NCBI RefSeq assembly: GCF_963678635.1
Contig: NC_087064.1
Span: 46,361,346 to 46,425,345, forward strand
From: Symsagittifera roscoffensis
Lineage: Eukaryota; Xenacoelomorpha; Acoela; Convolutidae
DNA length: 64,000 nucleotides
Direction of reading: 5' to 3'
Shown here: piece after piece, positions 23,993 through 35,700 of the stretch
Layout of the letters: the number at the start of each line of letters is the position of its first letter
Numbering within the stretch: position 1 is the first letter of the stretch
Position numbers and translations under genes: made by a program
The notes under the pieces: generated by a model
What the model was told of the DNA's origin: nothing
Databases searched by the model: none
What the model saw: the letters and a program-made list of their open reading frames with translations, nothing else

Positions 23993-26948
23993 CTATTCGA
24001 AAAAATAAAACATTTTGCTTCAGATAATACTAGATTGGTGAGTTTAAAGTATTTGTTAACACTTCGAAACCATATCGCAGACAAAAAAATCAAGCTATAT
24101 ATAGAAAAATAGCTACAGAGAAAAGCTCAACGGACAAACAAAGTAACGGAAAAGAACTCACGTTGCCAAGCATTCAAATATTCAGTCTTTAACGCCAGAG
24201 ATGCAATTTGAAAAAAAAAAACAAATTAAATTTTTTCAAAATGGCGTCCCTTCTTAAAATGCAAGTATATGTAACTCTAATTTATAATTTGAAAAGTCTC
24301 CGGGGGACTAAATACGACCTTCTGAAGACATATTGTTGTATCTCTTTATCGACCCCCCGCGACCTGTCCGAGTAGTCCAGACCACACTCGCCCCAGGCCC
24401 TCACTTTGGGGTGAGTCATCATGCGTCTTATGTTGGCTTCCAGCTGGTTGTTGTACATGTTGCTGCTGTGGGGATGACAGCCAAAACAGGCCACCAAGTT
24501 CTCCTCTTCTAGAACTTTTTCCACAATTGAGAAGCGAGAGAATGCGTGGGGCTCACAAAACACAGCCACACATCCCTAAAACATCAAACAAAAATGAATA
24601 TAAACGTTTTACTAAGCTTAAGGCGCCTCAATGTATACATTTAGAGCAAAAAAAACATATCAAATATTAAGCATAAAAAGTGAAAGATATTCCCAAATCA
24701 CTTTTAAATTGAAGTAAATACGTAAATACCTAGTAATATAAGAGAATTGCAAAAGCATGGGATGCAAATAACTCACCCCGTAGTTCTCAGGAAATGGCAC
24801 CACTTTTCTAAATTCTTTGTAAGTTTTCTTGTAGCCAGTCTTTTTAAACAGAAAGTCAATATGACAATGCGAGTCATAGTACGCTATTTGACCACATGAA
24901 CCATATGAATATCTTTGCTGACAAGACTTAAGGTAGTTATCTATCCTTGCTCTGTCCATCGGCGAAACATCGTCTCCAGCTAAGGGATTTTTATTGCCGT
25001 CATCCTCATCATCTTTCGTAGACTCGTCATCTTTTGCGCTTTTTTGACCTCTATTGGAAAATATCGAAGAGAAGCTATTTGAAAAAGATTGGCTACTATT
25101 AAAAGAATTGAACGGAGGAGCACTGAAGCGTGAATTGCTGTTATTGTACCTCGATGATCCCGGACTAATTGACTGCTGTTGGCTGTATCTCGACATCCCT
25201 TTTCGTTGTCTGAACTGCTGCAGCGAATCTTCTAGCTTCTCGTTATCTTCTCGTCTCACCCGACGACGATCACCTCGTGGTGACTCTTCGTTCGGACTGG
25301 GCGATTTACGTCTTGAGTATCTTCGACTCATTTTCTCGTTCTGTGAGTACTTGTCATCTAGTCTTTGACGACCATCCGATTCACTCCTGTTATGATGATG
25401 ATTCGACTTGATTGTACTTCTGCTAAATGATGCTGAATAAGAGCCTCGCTTTACAGCGTATCGTTCATGAGAAGATACTGCTGATGTATATCTACTTCTG
25501 CTTTGCTGATACTGTTCTTCATCCGTCGATATCTCTCCCTCGGAATCTTTATCCACTGAACTGCAAAAAGGCGACCCGGATATTGATGAGTACTCATCTT
25601 CTCCCTGACTGTCCGAGACAGATACTTCTTCTTCGTACTCTTTTTCGATGCCATCACAGCAGCCGACAACATCGTCCACTTCTGTGACGAGAATTTTGGC
25701 TGCCCTAAAACATATTTAAACTCACCCAAAAATCCAAACTATCAGCTCTATTACAATCTGCCAAAACTTTACGTATGAATTTGACCGTGCTACAATCAGA
25801 GCTTCGTCTACTACTATCTTAACTTACAAAATAAACGAAATTAAAATAAACTAAAAAATAGCCTAGATTCGCGAAAATTGGATGCAATAACAAACTTACT
25901 TCGACTTCTTTTTCTCTGATTTTTTCTTTTTACTTTCCCTCCTGGACTTTTTGCTTTCTTTCTTCGTTTTACTTTCTCTACTTCCAGAACATGACCTCTC
26001 CCTTGCCATTATCTTTCTTTTTCTTGATTCCGCAGCTCCTCCATTTGACCTTGACCTCTGGCTGTCTTCTTCCCCTCTTGATGATTTCCTGCCTCTTTTT
26101 CTCGATTTAATAGGCTGTTCATCTGGGGAGCATTCTCCATCTGAACTACCATCTTCATCCCTTCCTACTGACCGTCTGATATGTTTAAACTCTCTGTCAC
26201 TTCTTTTTGCCTGATGACTTGTCGAGTTAGCTTCTCGTAACTTTGACGGAGGCGAACGACTTCTTCCATAACGACTCGACGACGAGGTGCTTTCTGAATA
26301 CTTACTAGATGCTATCGTCACCTCTGAGCTCAAACTCGGAGTCTTCGACTCAGTCGGTTTCGGAGGTTGGAAAATGTTGTTAAACGATGGAGGCGGTGGT
26401 AGAACCAAAGAAATTGCTTCGAAGCCCGGTGGAGGGTGCAGTTCCAAGTTTCCAGGCGTGAAAATCATTCCGTTAGGGGGTGGCGGTGGCATCATTCCAT
26501 TAGGTGGGGGAACTACAAACGAACTAACGCTTGGAGAAGGCTTCGGTTCGCTTAATAATTCTGGTCGTTTTTTACTGGAAGATGTATGTTCGGTCTGTTT
26601 AGATTTCGACTTGGAAGATGTGTTTGATCTCAAGGGTTCTTTCGAGGGCGGTGGAACAGGAGGGGGAGGTGCAGTCGTTAAGGCAGCAAAGCTGGCCTGG
26701 TTTTGTTGGAACATCCACATATTAAATTCCATCTTCAAATTGCCCTGTACGTTTAACGCACCTTCTGATGACGAGCTAGGAGTGATATTTTCAATATTGG
26801 TTTCTTTTATTGATAACTTTTGCTGCGCAGTTACTTCCGATGGTGATTGAAGAAGATAAGCGTCTATTGACTGCGGTGAGTCAATAATGGTAAACTTCGT
26901 TCCTTGTTCGTCTATTGCTTGCAGAGCTTTGTCAACTCTTGAAGTCAT
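23647..26948 (-). CDS. TATDN2-like TatD nuclease gene (4 exons seen, last uncertain)
   Basis: The spliced product is 860 residues to the end of exon 4, or about 903 with the candidate exon 5. Residues 1-620 are low-complexity: Pro-rich blocks at about 110-220, Ser/Arg/Lys-rich stretches to 350, then acidic, Ser- and Arg-rich sequence. Residues 625-860 form a TatD-type TIM-barrel hydrolase with every metal and catalytic ligand present: H629 and H631 (DSHCHID), E722 (GECGLDY), H760 (CVHSR), H785 (HRHC) and D837 (ETDAPYF). The architecture matches animal TATDN2 (human protein about 760 residues) rather than TATDN1/3, which lack the long N-terminus. TatD proteins hydrolyse DNA or RNA phosphodiesters; the charged N-terminus suggests a nuclear location (inference). 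Introns are phase 2, 0, 2 and 0, with GT-AG borders. The gene looks active despite the decayed copies next to it. Confidence 0.88.
24319..24575 (-). CDS. TATDN2-like exon 3 (catalytic Glu)
   Basis: Acceptor ccctaaa on the plus strand, i.e. ttttag/GGATGT, at 24576; donor AGAAG/gtcgta at 24318. It encodes residues 660-745 (GCVAVFCEPH, CFGCHPH, then WGECGLDY with the catalytic Glu 722). The length of 257 nt gives a phase-2 end that joins exactly to exon 4 (AG+G) to restore FRRQLKCA. Confidence 0.9.
24777..25704 (-). CDS. TATDN2-like exon 2 (acidic/SR linker and HxH motif)
   Basis: Acceptor ttttag/GGCAGCC at 25705 and donor GGG/gtgagt at 24776. It encodes residues 351-659. A Ser/Arg/Asp/Asn-rich low-complexity linker runs to about 600, and YDSHCHIDFLF near the end supplies the N-terminal HxH metal ligands of the TatD fold. 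The exon is 928 nt and the downstream junction is phase 0. The open frame continues into the intron after NYG, but that extension has no family similarity. Confidence 0.85.
25900..26948 (-). CDS. TATDN2-like exon 1 (disordered N-terminus)
   Basis: The first in-frame ATG is at 26948-26946 (MTSRVDKALQAIDEQ). The exon encodes residues 1-350, with poly-Pro runs and repeated PPPPNGM, then RS/KK-rich sequence ending KKKSK. The donor is tcgaa/gtaagt at 25899. It joins in frame (phase 2, AA+G) to exon 2, which is why it is assigned to this gene rather than treated as a separate SR-rich protein. An upstream non-coding or coding exon cannot be excluded because the frame stays open slightly beyond the ATG. 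Confidence 0.75.
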
Positions 26949-27037
26949 TAACGTTTCCAAAAAAAATACCAACGTCAGACCTGGTCTCTCATTGTCTTAA
27001 CCTGAAACCAAAACCTCTCGAAAACCACAGCAAGAAA

Positions 27038-27049
27038 TTATATATAAAG
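27038..27049 (-). promoter_or_regulatory. Possible TATA element of the TATDN2-like gene
   Basis: A ttatatataaag run lies about 90-100 bp upstream of the chosen ATG. It is near-palindromic and the surroundings are AT-rich, so it may be fortuitous; no start-site evidence is available. Confidence 0.2.
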
Positions 27050-27370
27050 CCCACGAATAACAATATTATATAGCAATATAATTTAGCCTAACTGTGATAA
27101 ATATATTGAATAGCTTCAGATAATCGAAATGCCTACTGATTCAAACTCAATGGAAAGTGCCTCTAGAAGTTTGCTAGCAGAAAACTCTAAAATAACACCA
27201 ATTCTTCAAGATATGGGAGTTATGAGAAAAAAATAGAGAAAGTGCGAATTTGGAGATCAATACACAGAGCTAAGTGATCGAGTGTGTAAGTTCGAGAGGT
27301 ACAACAGCAAGGCTGTCTCATCATATCGAATTTTCCATCGAATGCTACAGTTTCCTTGATGGCATAGGCC

Positions 27371-27748
27371 GTGGAATTCCTGAACAGCATGTTCAAAGCT
27401 AATATCGGATGTGAAAGCATAAAAGGATGTCACCACCTAGGAAACCCAAATACAGGGCAAGCCGCAGTCATCATTAATTTCATCAATTTCGAGGACAAGA
27501 ATTTTATATGGGGGTCAAAAGCAATGTTGAGAGGAGTGACCGACAAATCCAATGGAAAAAACTTATTTATCAATGAGAGAATACCCGAATCGGATAAATG
27601 GGTGCACACTTATGCCAACAGGGAAAAACAGCTCAGGACAGTAACAGACAATTGCACCGTCAAGCTAGAAATGCAGAGAAATTCTGGCAGGGGAAGCCGT
27701 TATATCGAAGTTCGAAGTAGAACGATGAAGGCTCCGAAAAGAAGTTAA
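27371..27748 (+). pseudogene. LINE ORF1 remnant
   Basis: A 125-codon frame with VIINFINFEDKNFIWGSKAM, LFINERIPESDKWVHTYA and a basic C-terminus, typical of the RNA-binding first ORF of invertebrate CR1/L2-like LINEs. The preceding part (from 27129) is interrupted by stops. Confidence 0.6.
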
Positions 27749-29645
27749 TAATCCACTGCAACCAAATCCATCCTTGAGAAGCCCTTTGCCTAATTAATTT
27801 TAAAAACATGAAAATTTTACTCCACACCAATATTGACTGGCCTATCCAACCTTAAAAGAGGGCGAAGTGATCTAAAATTTGATGGAGCAAACGCAAAAGA
27901 AGCCAACTTATCCACGCGTTGCGAGCAAAAAAAAAAGAAAAAAGAAGATTTGCTGGACTACTTCATGTGATTTTAAGGAGATACGCGAGAGCCTAAGCAA
28001 AAGAATATGAGCTCAATTGATGAAGCGCCCTTTCTAATCGAAAACGTAGACGCCGAAGTAGTTGACTGATGACAAAAATGATGTCTGATGACAAATAGTT
28101 CTCGTAAATACTAGAATTCCATCGATTAAAAAACATCTAAAAGACTTGGAAGCACTAGTTTTAAGTCTTGAGTCTCCACCTGAAATAATGTCTACCTGAA
28201 ACGTGGTTATCAGAAAATGATTTAAAAAAATCATGTTGGTTGACTAGTGATTATAACCAATTCTGCTCTAAAAATGGAAAAAATCATGGCGGTCGCGTAA
28301 TGATCCAAATAAAAAATACCTACCGTATACTGAATCAAATCGCAATGCTCTTTGACGAGTTGACTTTGCTGCATTATTTAAAAAATTCTGTTAAATTACA
28401 AGTTGAAGTTGTATTCATTTAACCCAAAACTAACAAACTGATTTTCGTAGAAGAGTTGGATCAAGTCTTAGACGAGAGAAAATCGGTAAATCGTTTGTTT
28501 GTATTTTGTGGTGATTTTAATTTGCAAGCTCAGAATTACTAATACACCATATCCACAAATAGTTTCGAGATTACTAAAAAGGGAGCAACCCCTGTCACAA
28601 AAAGCCGCAATCTTGTTTAAATCAACTTTTTCAGACCATACACATGACAATTCTAAAAGTACTCAGCTATGAAAAAATAGCTGACCATTATCCGATCACA
28701 ATACAATGGAAAAAAAAGAAAACTTAAGCAACGGAATTCCTTTCCGTCATACATCTATTTTTCAGGCACCGCATGAGGTATTTGAACTTTTGGAAAAAAA
28801 TTAAAGATGCTTTGAATCAAATGAAAGTAGTTTGTCTGGGTTACAGGTCCCAAATTCAGCTTTTCAGTGTTTTAGGCGATTGTATGAGAGTGTACTTGAT
28901 GATTTTGCTCCCCTGAGACGGAAAAAATTGGAAAATCAGACCGCAAGTTTCGAATTCGGAAAAAATTTTAAAATTAAGAACCCGAGGAGCGCAATTCGAA
29001 AAAAGTAAAGCAATAAAACAGCTGTTTTATTGGAACAAATTTAATCATTGTATCGGAGACACAAGACAAACTACTAAATGATATCAGTGGCAAAAATTTC
29101 AAAAATAGAAAAAATTCACCAGTGCCTTCTTATTGTCAGATCAATGACATCCCTAGAGAATCCGAGTATGTGAATGTGTTCTTTCACAACCATAGGCAAA
29201 ACACTCAAAAACGACATTCCAAATACAATCAGGCCAAACATTGAAATTTTTCTTTTGTCGCTGTATCTAAAAAGTGTTAACACCGTAGAAGTATTGAATA
29301 TCATCAACAATTCAGATAATAAATTTTCCTCCGGTGATGAATACATCAGTAATACAATTGTAAAAACTTCAGCTACGTTTGTGGCACTCTATTTAGCCTT
29401 TAAGATCAACCTTTCTTTTTTGAAGGACGTGTTTCCGAAAGAACTGCAAATCAAAGGTTTTTCCTCTACACAAAGAGTGATCGAGAACGGATGACAATAA
29501 TTACTGATCTATATCTCTTCTCATTGTTTGGAGCAAAAAATACGATCGAGCAGTACACAATCTTGTGTATTTTTTTTACTTGGAGAATTTCTTGCTGCTA
29601 TAAAGCACAATTGAAGCATTAGCAGAACAAACCGAGAAAAAAAGA

Positions 29646-29990
29646 TTGCCATCATCGACCAGTGAAATTTACAGCTTTTTCTTGGATTTAAAAAAAACCA
29701 TTGATATTATCGACCTTAAAAAAAGTATGGCTTGTTTAAATTGGTTAAAACCATACCTGAGCAATCGTATACAGCTGGTAGCCGTTAATGGCGTGGGTTC
29801 AGATTGGAATGCGATTGAATGTGGTGTTCCGCATGGCTCAATCTTAGGATCACTGTTGTTTACTATTTACATGAATGATCTTTCTTTAACATTTAAGTCA
29901 AAAGACATAATTCTATTCCCAGATGATACAAAGTTAACAGCACTAGACTGCACAATTGAAAAGGTACAGACAGGGCTTCCTCAAAAATAA
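29646..29990 (+). pseudogene. LINE reverse-transcriptase palm remnant
   Basis: A 114-codon frame with the FFLDLKK, WLKPYLSNR, GVPHGSILGSLLFTIYMNDL and FPDDTKL motifs of non-LTR reverse transcriptases. The usual FADD box reads FPDD, and stops and frameshifts lie on both sides. The frame ends at the border of the MITE-like insert. Confidence 0.8.
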
Positions 29991-29995
29991 TGGTA

Positions 29996-30446
29996 GGGGT
30001 CCATTATGGCCGTAAATAATGGAGGGAAAGGACAAAAAGTATGGCCATTATGCATGGAACTGCCTTCGTTTATGGCCATAATTTAGGGATGACGTAACCC
30101 CATTATGTAAAACAAATAGTGAGCAAGCAAGCGCGTGCACATGCAAAACAAACAACGCTCGCACTTCTTGCATTGTTCGAAAAAGCATGACTCCACATCA
30201 CCTTGAGGCTAGTCTTTTCTTAAAAGTCGATAAGGAGCTTTGGGATGCTAAACTCGTTACAAAAATTGTGTAAAATTGAATAATTTGTTTTGTTTTTCAT
30301 TCAAATTATGAAACGAAAACAACCCAATAATGGCCATTATTTATTTTGCCTGAGCGATTATGGAAATAATCGACGGAAAGAAGGACGATTATGGCATAAT
30401 GTAGGGCGGAAACCCCATTATATGGCCATATATTTTGCGGAACCCC
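29996..30446. mobile_element. 451-bp MITE-like insertion in the LINE
   Basis: The ends form imperfect terminal inverted repeats: ggggtccattatggccg on the left, and ggggttccgcaaaatatatggcc as the complement of the right end. A direct repeat tggta (29991) / tgggta (30447) flanks it, and the interrupted LINE frame (LPQK then WVKTYIENL) closes once it is removed. The interior repeats ATTATGGCC-type motifs in both orientations, including the perfect 16-bp palindrome AATAATGGCCATTATT at 30326-30341. It encodes nothing. Non-autonomous DNA transposon is the best reading; the superfamily is undetermined. Confidence 0.7.
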
Positions 30447-31150
30447 TGGGTAAAGACATACATTGAAAACCTGGATAAATGGTTAAAGCAAATAAATAAG
30501 ATATCAATATATCTTAAACTGTACAAATGAACAATTCAATTTTTTTCTAAAGAATGGGCGTTAAGCCGTTATGTAATAATTTTGGTGTTTATATTGACTG
30601 CAAGTTCTTATTTGTTAGTCATACAGATTTTGTTAGAATAAAACTTGGGAAACAAAAAGGACAAATTTCGAAATTAGGGCATTATGTACCACGATGCCAG
30701 CCATTAGACTACTACCGAAGTAATATTGTTGCAATCTTAGAAAAGTGGATTCTGATTTATTGATGTTGCAGTTTAACTGTTTTGAATCCTATTTTCGTTT
30801 TGCAAAAGAAAAGATTCAAGTACTTTTTTTGATAACGGCAAGATCACTGTGATGATACATTAGGTGATATATTGAAAACAAAACAAAACAACTGGCTGCC
30901 TGTATATGAGTATCATTTTTACGGAGTTTTGAAATTTGATTTCAAACCTACAAGCAATTTGCAGAGTGAATGATTGTTGAATGAAATACACACTTTTCAA
31001 TTTTTTTTAAAGAAAAATTACAAGAAATTCAAGTTGAAATTCGATTTTCGTGAACTTCACACTTTTGCTGTTCGATAGTGGAGCTTGCCTTCTTTTTAAC
31101 AAAGGAAAAAATTTCACTTGAAAAGAAATCCAAAGTCAAACCACGAGAAA

Positions 31151-32298
31151 TCGAAATCCTGAAAAAAAAAATAAAAATAATCGCGCTGACGTTCATCTGC
31201 TCGTCATAATACGGCAAAATGAAAGTTTCAGGAAAACAAAAATTCGACCCCTAAGGGCATAATTTCGATGCCACTATTCATTGCGTACTTTCCTTACAAG
31301 GTTTTTCAAAATTGGCCATTTTCTGACAATAATGGCAACAAATAATTAGGAAAGAAAATCATCAGTCGAAAACTCAGATAGTTGATAGTCTCAATCTCTT
31401 TCCCGTCCACTATCCCACTGCAATCTAGTCTGGATACAGGAATCCTCAGAGAAATTCTGCCATCAAAAACAACGCATGAAAATAAAAAATCGATAATTTT
31501 TGACAGCCGAAACAGAGCTTCGCTCCAATTGCGATAGAAAAATAAATGAGTCTGAAAAAGTACGAAGTCTTGGAAAGGAATTACCTGCACCTTGAGAAAT
31601 TTTATAAAGAAAGACGAAATGAAACACTGCACTACTTGCGATAAAACCCACACACAGCATGACAAGCTAACTGACAAAAAATAGGGATGAAAGCCGAAGA
31701 AAGAATTGAAAAAATTAATATATCAAAAATTGTCCTGCCTTTGTTTTGATTTTGTCTGACATCAAAATTTCTTTCAAGAGAATATGCCAAAACGTAGGAC
31801 CATTGAATGTTAAATAAGCATCGAAACTAAACTTATTAAGCGGTTACAAAGCCGACAATTCTTGAGCAGACACACGCATTCAAAATGTAGACATGCTCAA
31901 AAAGTGTCTTGCTCTTTAGCATTGGCTGTACTTAATAGCTAGTTTTGATCAAAATGAACACATTTTGCGTCAACAATATTTGCGACTTAGGTTGAGAAAA
32001 AGAGTTCATACTATAAAACAATCTTTGCATGTGTGAACAATGGAAACGAGGAAAGTCAAATATGAGCGTGAACAAATTTCAAAGACCTTTTCCTTAAAAA
32101 ACAAAAAGGAAGACTTATATAAAGTATAAATGACTTCTTTCTGTTACAATTAAAAACCTGTGCTCAATTTTCATCTTATTTGAGGTCTCAAACAAGATTC
32201 AAATAAAACAAATGCCGGCCAAAAAATGCTTTATAATTTATGACAGCAAGCTTTTCCAGGAGCCCAAAACTAATAACTTAAATTACGGGGGCTCATAA
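31151..32298. other. Intergenic, nothing recognised
   Basis: AT-rich sequence between the LINE and the DDRGK1 3' end. A 123-codon minus-strand frame at 31306-31677 is hydrophobic but matches no family I recognise, and two long frames overlap there, so I do not call a gene. Confidence 0.5.
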
Positions 32299-32304
32299 TT
32301 TATT
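32299..32304 (-). terminator. Candidate poly(A) signal of DDRGK1
   Basis: AATAAA on the minus strand, about 190 bp past the DDRGK1 stop codon, a normal 3'-UTR distance. Short hexamer in AT-rich DNA, so support is modest. Confidence 0.4.
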
Positions 32305-32494
32305 GTCTGACATTTCAAAAACTTTTTAGAACAACTTTTGGTACATTTAGCACATTCATATATTACAATTTTCGACAAAAAAGCTAACAGATGGCTTTCT
32401 ATAAATATGTACCTCATGGAAATGTAAATTTACCATACCAGCAGCCAGCCATAAAAACTAACAACAAATCTTACAACTAGGAGCACCTGAACAA

Positions 32495-32755
32495 TTAACT
32501 GGATTCCAGGACAGGATTTAGAGATATAATATTTCTGGATGTGGATGCAGAGGCCAGCTCTGAAATTGAAATACGCCCTCTTTGAGATATAAATTGAGCC
32601 AAGTTCTTCATTTCTTCCTCTGAAACGTATATGAACTTGCCTCTGTCGTCTAGAATGCCTGTAAGTTGTTCTGCTTCTTGTAGACTCTTCAGACGTGAAA
32701 CACAGTCGGCACTTCTCAGATTGAAACAGCTGGCTAGTTCTTCGATATTTACAAC
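32495..32755 (-). CDS. DDRGK1: DDRGK1 exon 3 (DDRGK domain, stop codon)
   Basis: Found by translating the minus strand: acceptor tttacag/GTTGTAAAT, then VVNIEELASCFNLRSADCVS, GILDDRGKFIYVSEEE and FISQRGRISISELASAS, ending with TAA at 32497-32495. It is 86 codons long and phase 0, and continues NNK from exon 2. It lies 16.9 kb from exon 2, across the satellite. Confidence 0.95.
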   Translation of the reverse strand, partial: VVNIEELASCFNLRSADCVSRLKSLQEAEQLTGILDDRGKFIYVSEEEMKNLAQFISQRGRISISELASASTSRNIISLNPVLESS

Positions 32756-35700
32756 CTGTAAAAAACCAACCTCATATTATGCCATCGTCAGTCACATTAA
32801 GTAGATAATCTCTTATTTTTCACTCCCCACCCTCCACGCTAGAATTAAATTTGAAAAAAAAATTATATGTTGTCACAATGTAATGAAATTTAGGTCGATG
32901 AACAAATCGAATAATCTGAACTAAATTTCTTATACATTTTGTCGTAATTTCACGCGTATGATTATAATATCATTTTGAAAAATTTTAGGAGGATAATTTG
33001 CAATGGGGTAAGAGTGGAACGTAATTCCTCATATAATGTTGGTGAGTTTTTCAATTGTTCAATTAAGATCAACAAATACACATAATAACCATAGTACTGC
33101 AACGAAATTTACTAAAGCAGTAAATTGGCAGCATAACGAAATTTCAGTTAACACAGGTTTCGTTAGTTTCACAAAACAATGGTTGTACCGAAAAGCCATT
33201 TTCAAATTTCATTTAGGGTTAAAGAACACTATCGATTAGACCTTCAAGGCCATCTTAAATGTACGCACGGCTTAAATGTACTATTCTCAAATCTAATTGG
33301 CTTAAACATTTTAATTCTAACCAAGTGAACGATCTCCTCAGTAAATGGTCCGAAAAGTCACTCAAAACTCCATATACAAATTGAAATAAAAAATCAGTTT
33401 TAGGATGACCTAATGTATGAACGTCAACAACTCGGTCAAACACTTAACAAGTCAAAGTTTCTTTAAGAAATCTTATGAGATTTCAGTTCACACAGAATCT
33501 GTCAAATTTCATTCAAAAGAATGAAAATTCAGGTCAAACTTATGCTTATCTAATGTATGAACCCGATAGACAATATAACTTCAAAGCCAATTGTTTACCA
33601 ATTTTCAAATATTCTTTAGGAAGCCTTACGAGATTGCAGTTAACACAGAATCTGTCAAACTTCCAAATACAAATTCTCGAGGCAAAAGTCAGTCTTATGC
33701 TTACCTAAGTTCCAACGCGCTAGATTATACACAATCACGGCCAATTATTTAACAATAGTCAAAATTTGAAGTATTGTGATATTTCAATTCACACAGAATC
33801 TTTTAAACTTCCATTTACACAGAGGCGAATTTCCATTTCGCAAACGCAAGCAAAAATATGACCGATAACGCTACTGGTAAAAACTGAACGAGTAAAACTT
33901 TGAGTTTACAAAATTTCTTAAGTGACACACCAATTATGAGTCTACATAAATGCTAAGTGGTGACGGAAGCCAATTATGACGCATTAGCAGCACCAGTCGA
34001 TTTGAAAAACAAACCAACTAACATGCCTCAATTTAAAGAGCGGACGCATTTAAACTAGCATACGAAAAAGTTCATTAAAAACATTCGACCCTGCCCAGAT
34101 TCGAACCCTCTTTATTTGTTACTGGTCTCCTTCCCAACCTCTACGCTACATATCCATGATACCTTGAAGCTTAAGTGCCATTTGTAATATAATAGTCTGT
34201 GTTAATATCCTTCGCATTGGTTGTTCTTAAAAGCTGGATCAAAATTAACACTTTCAAAATGAACACATTTTATCGCAACAACACAATTCAAAATAAACAC
34301 ATTTTATGCACACACAAATTAAAGAATTGAAAAGTCAAACTTATGCTCGTCTAATGTATGAACACGATAGACAATAGACCTTCAAGGCCAGTTATTTACC
34401 AATTGTCAAATATGGTTAAGGAAGTATTACGAGATTGCAGTTAACACAGAATCGGTCTTACTTCCATATACAAATGATCAAGGCACAATTCAGCTTTATG
34501 CTTGCCTTACGTATGCACCCGATAGACAATAGACTTTCAAGGCCAGTTATTTAGCAACAACAAAATAATAAAGCCTTCCGAGATTTCAGTTGACACAGAA
34601 TCTGTCATGCTTGCATATACAAAAACGAAATGATTGACATTTTTGAAAACATTAAGTACCCGAAAGACATTCAAGGTGGAGATTTTATCGAGGGTCGACA
34701 ATTTTCAAAAATAACTTTAAAAAATTGGTTAATTTTTATTATTTCAACGAAATGGAATAGCCACATTTCGTAGCAGGCGACAATTGATTGCCAGCGGTAA
34801 TTCGTTACAAAAAAAAAAACAAAAGAAAAAAGTAGTCGCAAGGTGATTGAATCCGAATTATTTGCATGTAGATCCGTCAAACATTCAAGTTCGAAAACAA
34901 GGCCCGCTTAAGGTGTACATTGCTAAACCGATTTAATTTTTATATTCCATTATTATGTCAAACTGCTCTGCGACCAATTGTCAAAAAGTAGATTTTCTGA
35001 GCTCAGTTGAAATGCCAAATAAACCCAATTCAGAAATTTGGGCGCTGCAGAAAAACCTTTGCGCTGCAGTGATACTTTTGAGCCATTTTTGGTACACTTT
35101 GACCAAGCAGACGCGTTTTCCGGCTCGCGCTCAATCAAAGGCACCTTCTGCAAAACTTAAAGGCTGGCCAGTAAAAAAAAGTAATAAATCTTTGCTTGCT
35201 GGGAGGTCAAACTACTGAGAGAGATGAACGCACATATCTCCTCTTCCCAGGTATTCCCTTAACAAAACACACACATTTTGAACAAAAAAAACACATTTTG
35301 AAAATATTGGTTTTTTGCTCAAAAAAGAGACACACAAAATTAGGCAACAATTCTAGGAAAAAGTCGCGATGAACAACCCACAACCAACAAAGACATTAAC
35401 TATCAGCGATGTTTCACAATGTGATAAAAAAAAATTAGCTCGATTTACTGTCATCGATTAATCTTCGGGAGATTCAAATCTGATGGTGATCTCGAAATAG
35501 TTGACAATTGTTCAAAACTTTTGATTTCAGTTACATTTAAATACATTTAGGATGCGTTTGAATATCAGACGTTCCATCAGACGTTCGCAGTCTAGTTGCA
35601 GACATAACTACTTCATTGACTCTTCAACAAAAAACTTAATGATTATGAGCAACTTTCCAGAAAAATAAAGTAAGAAGAAAGCGAACAACATTTTTGATGC

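Larger units (their letters stand above)
27129..31150 (+). mobile_element. Decayed CR1/jockey-like LINE, plus strand
   Basis: The domains occur in order. An ORF1-like start (ATG at 27129) and an ORF1 remnant at 27371-27748 contain FINERIPESDKWVHTYA. An APE-type endonuclease remnant at about 28200-28715 contains VFCGDFNL and an SxHYPI-like end. A reverse-transcriptase remnant runs from about 29170 (DIPNTIRP, then FPKELQ) to 30000 (PHGSILGSLLFTIYMNDL and PDDTKL), resuming at 30447 (WVKTYIENLDKWLK). A C-terminal part follows (YYRSN at about 30710, YEYHFYGVLKFDFK at about 30910). Multiple frameshifts and stops break every domain, so it is inactive. It sits between the 5' end of the TATDN2-like gene and the 3' end of DDRGK1. 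Family assignment rests on motif order only. Confidence 0.85.

Noticed and set aside
25054-25368. 104-codon plus-strand frame
   Set aside because: Antisense shadow of exon 2 of the TATDN2-like gene; Leu/Ser composition reflects the complement of Arg/Ser codons.
26287-26850. 187-codon plus-strand frame
   Set aside because: It is antisense to the Pro-rich exon 1 of the TATDN2-like gene; its Gly-rich runs mirror the poly-Pro codons.
31306-31677. 123-codon hydrophobic minus-strand frame
   Set aside because: No recognisable family, overlapping alternative frame, no splice or start support.
34955-35218. 87-codon plus-strand frame and opposing 66-codon frame
   Set aside because: Both strands are open over the same stretch, with no conserved motif.
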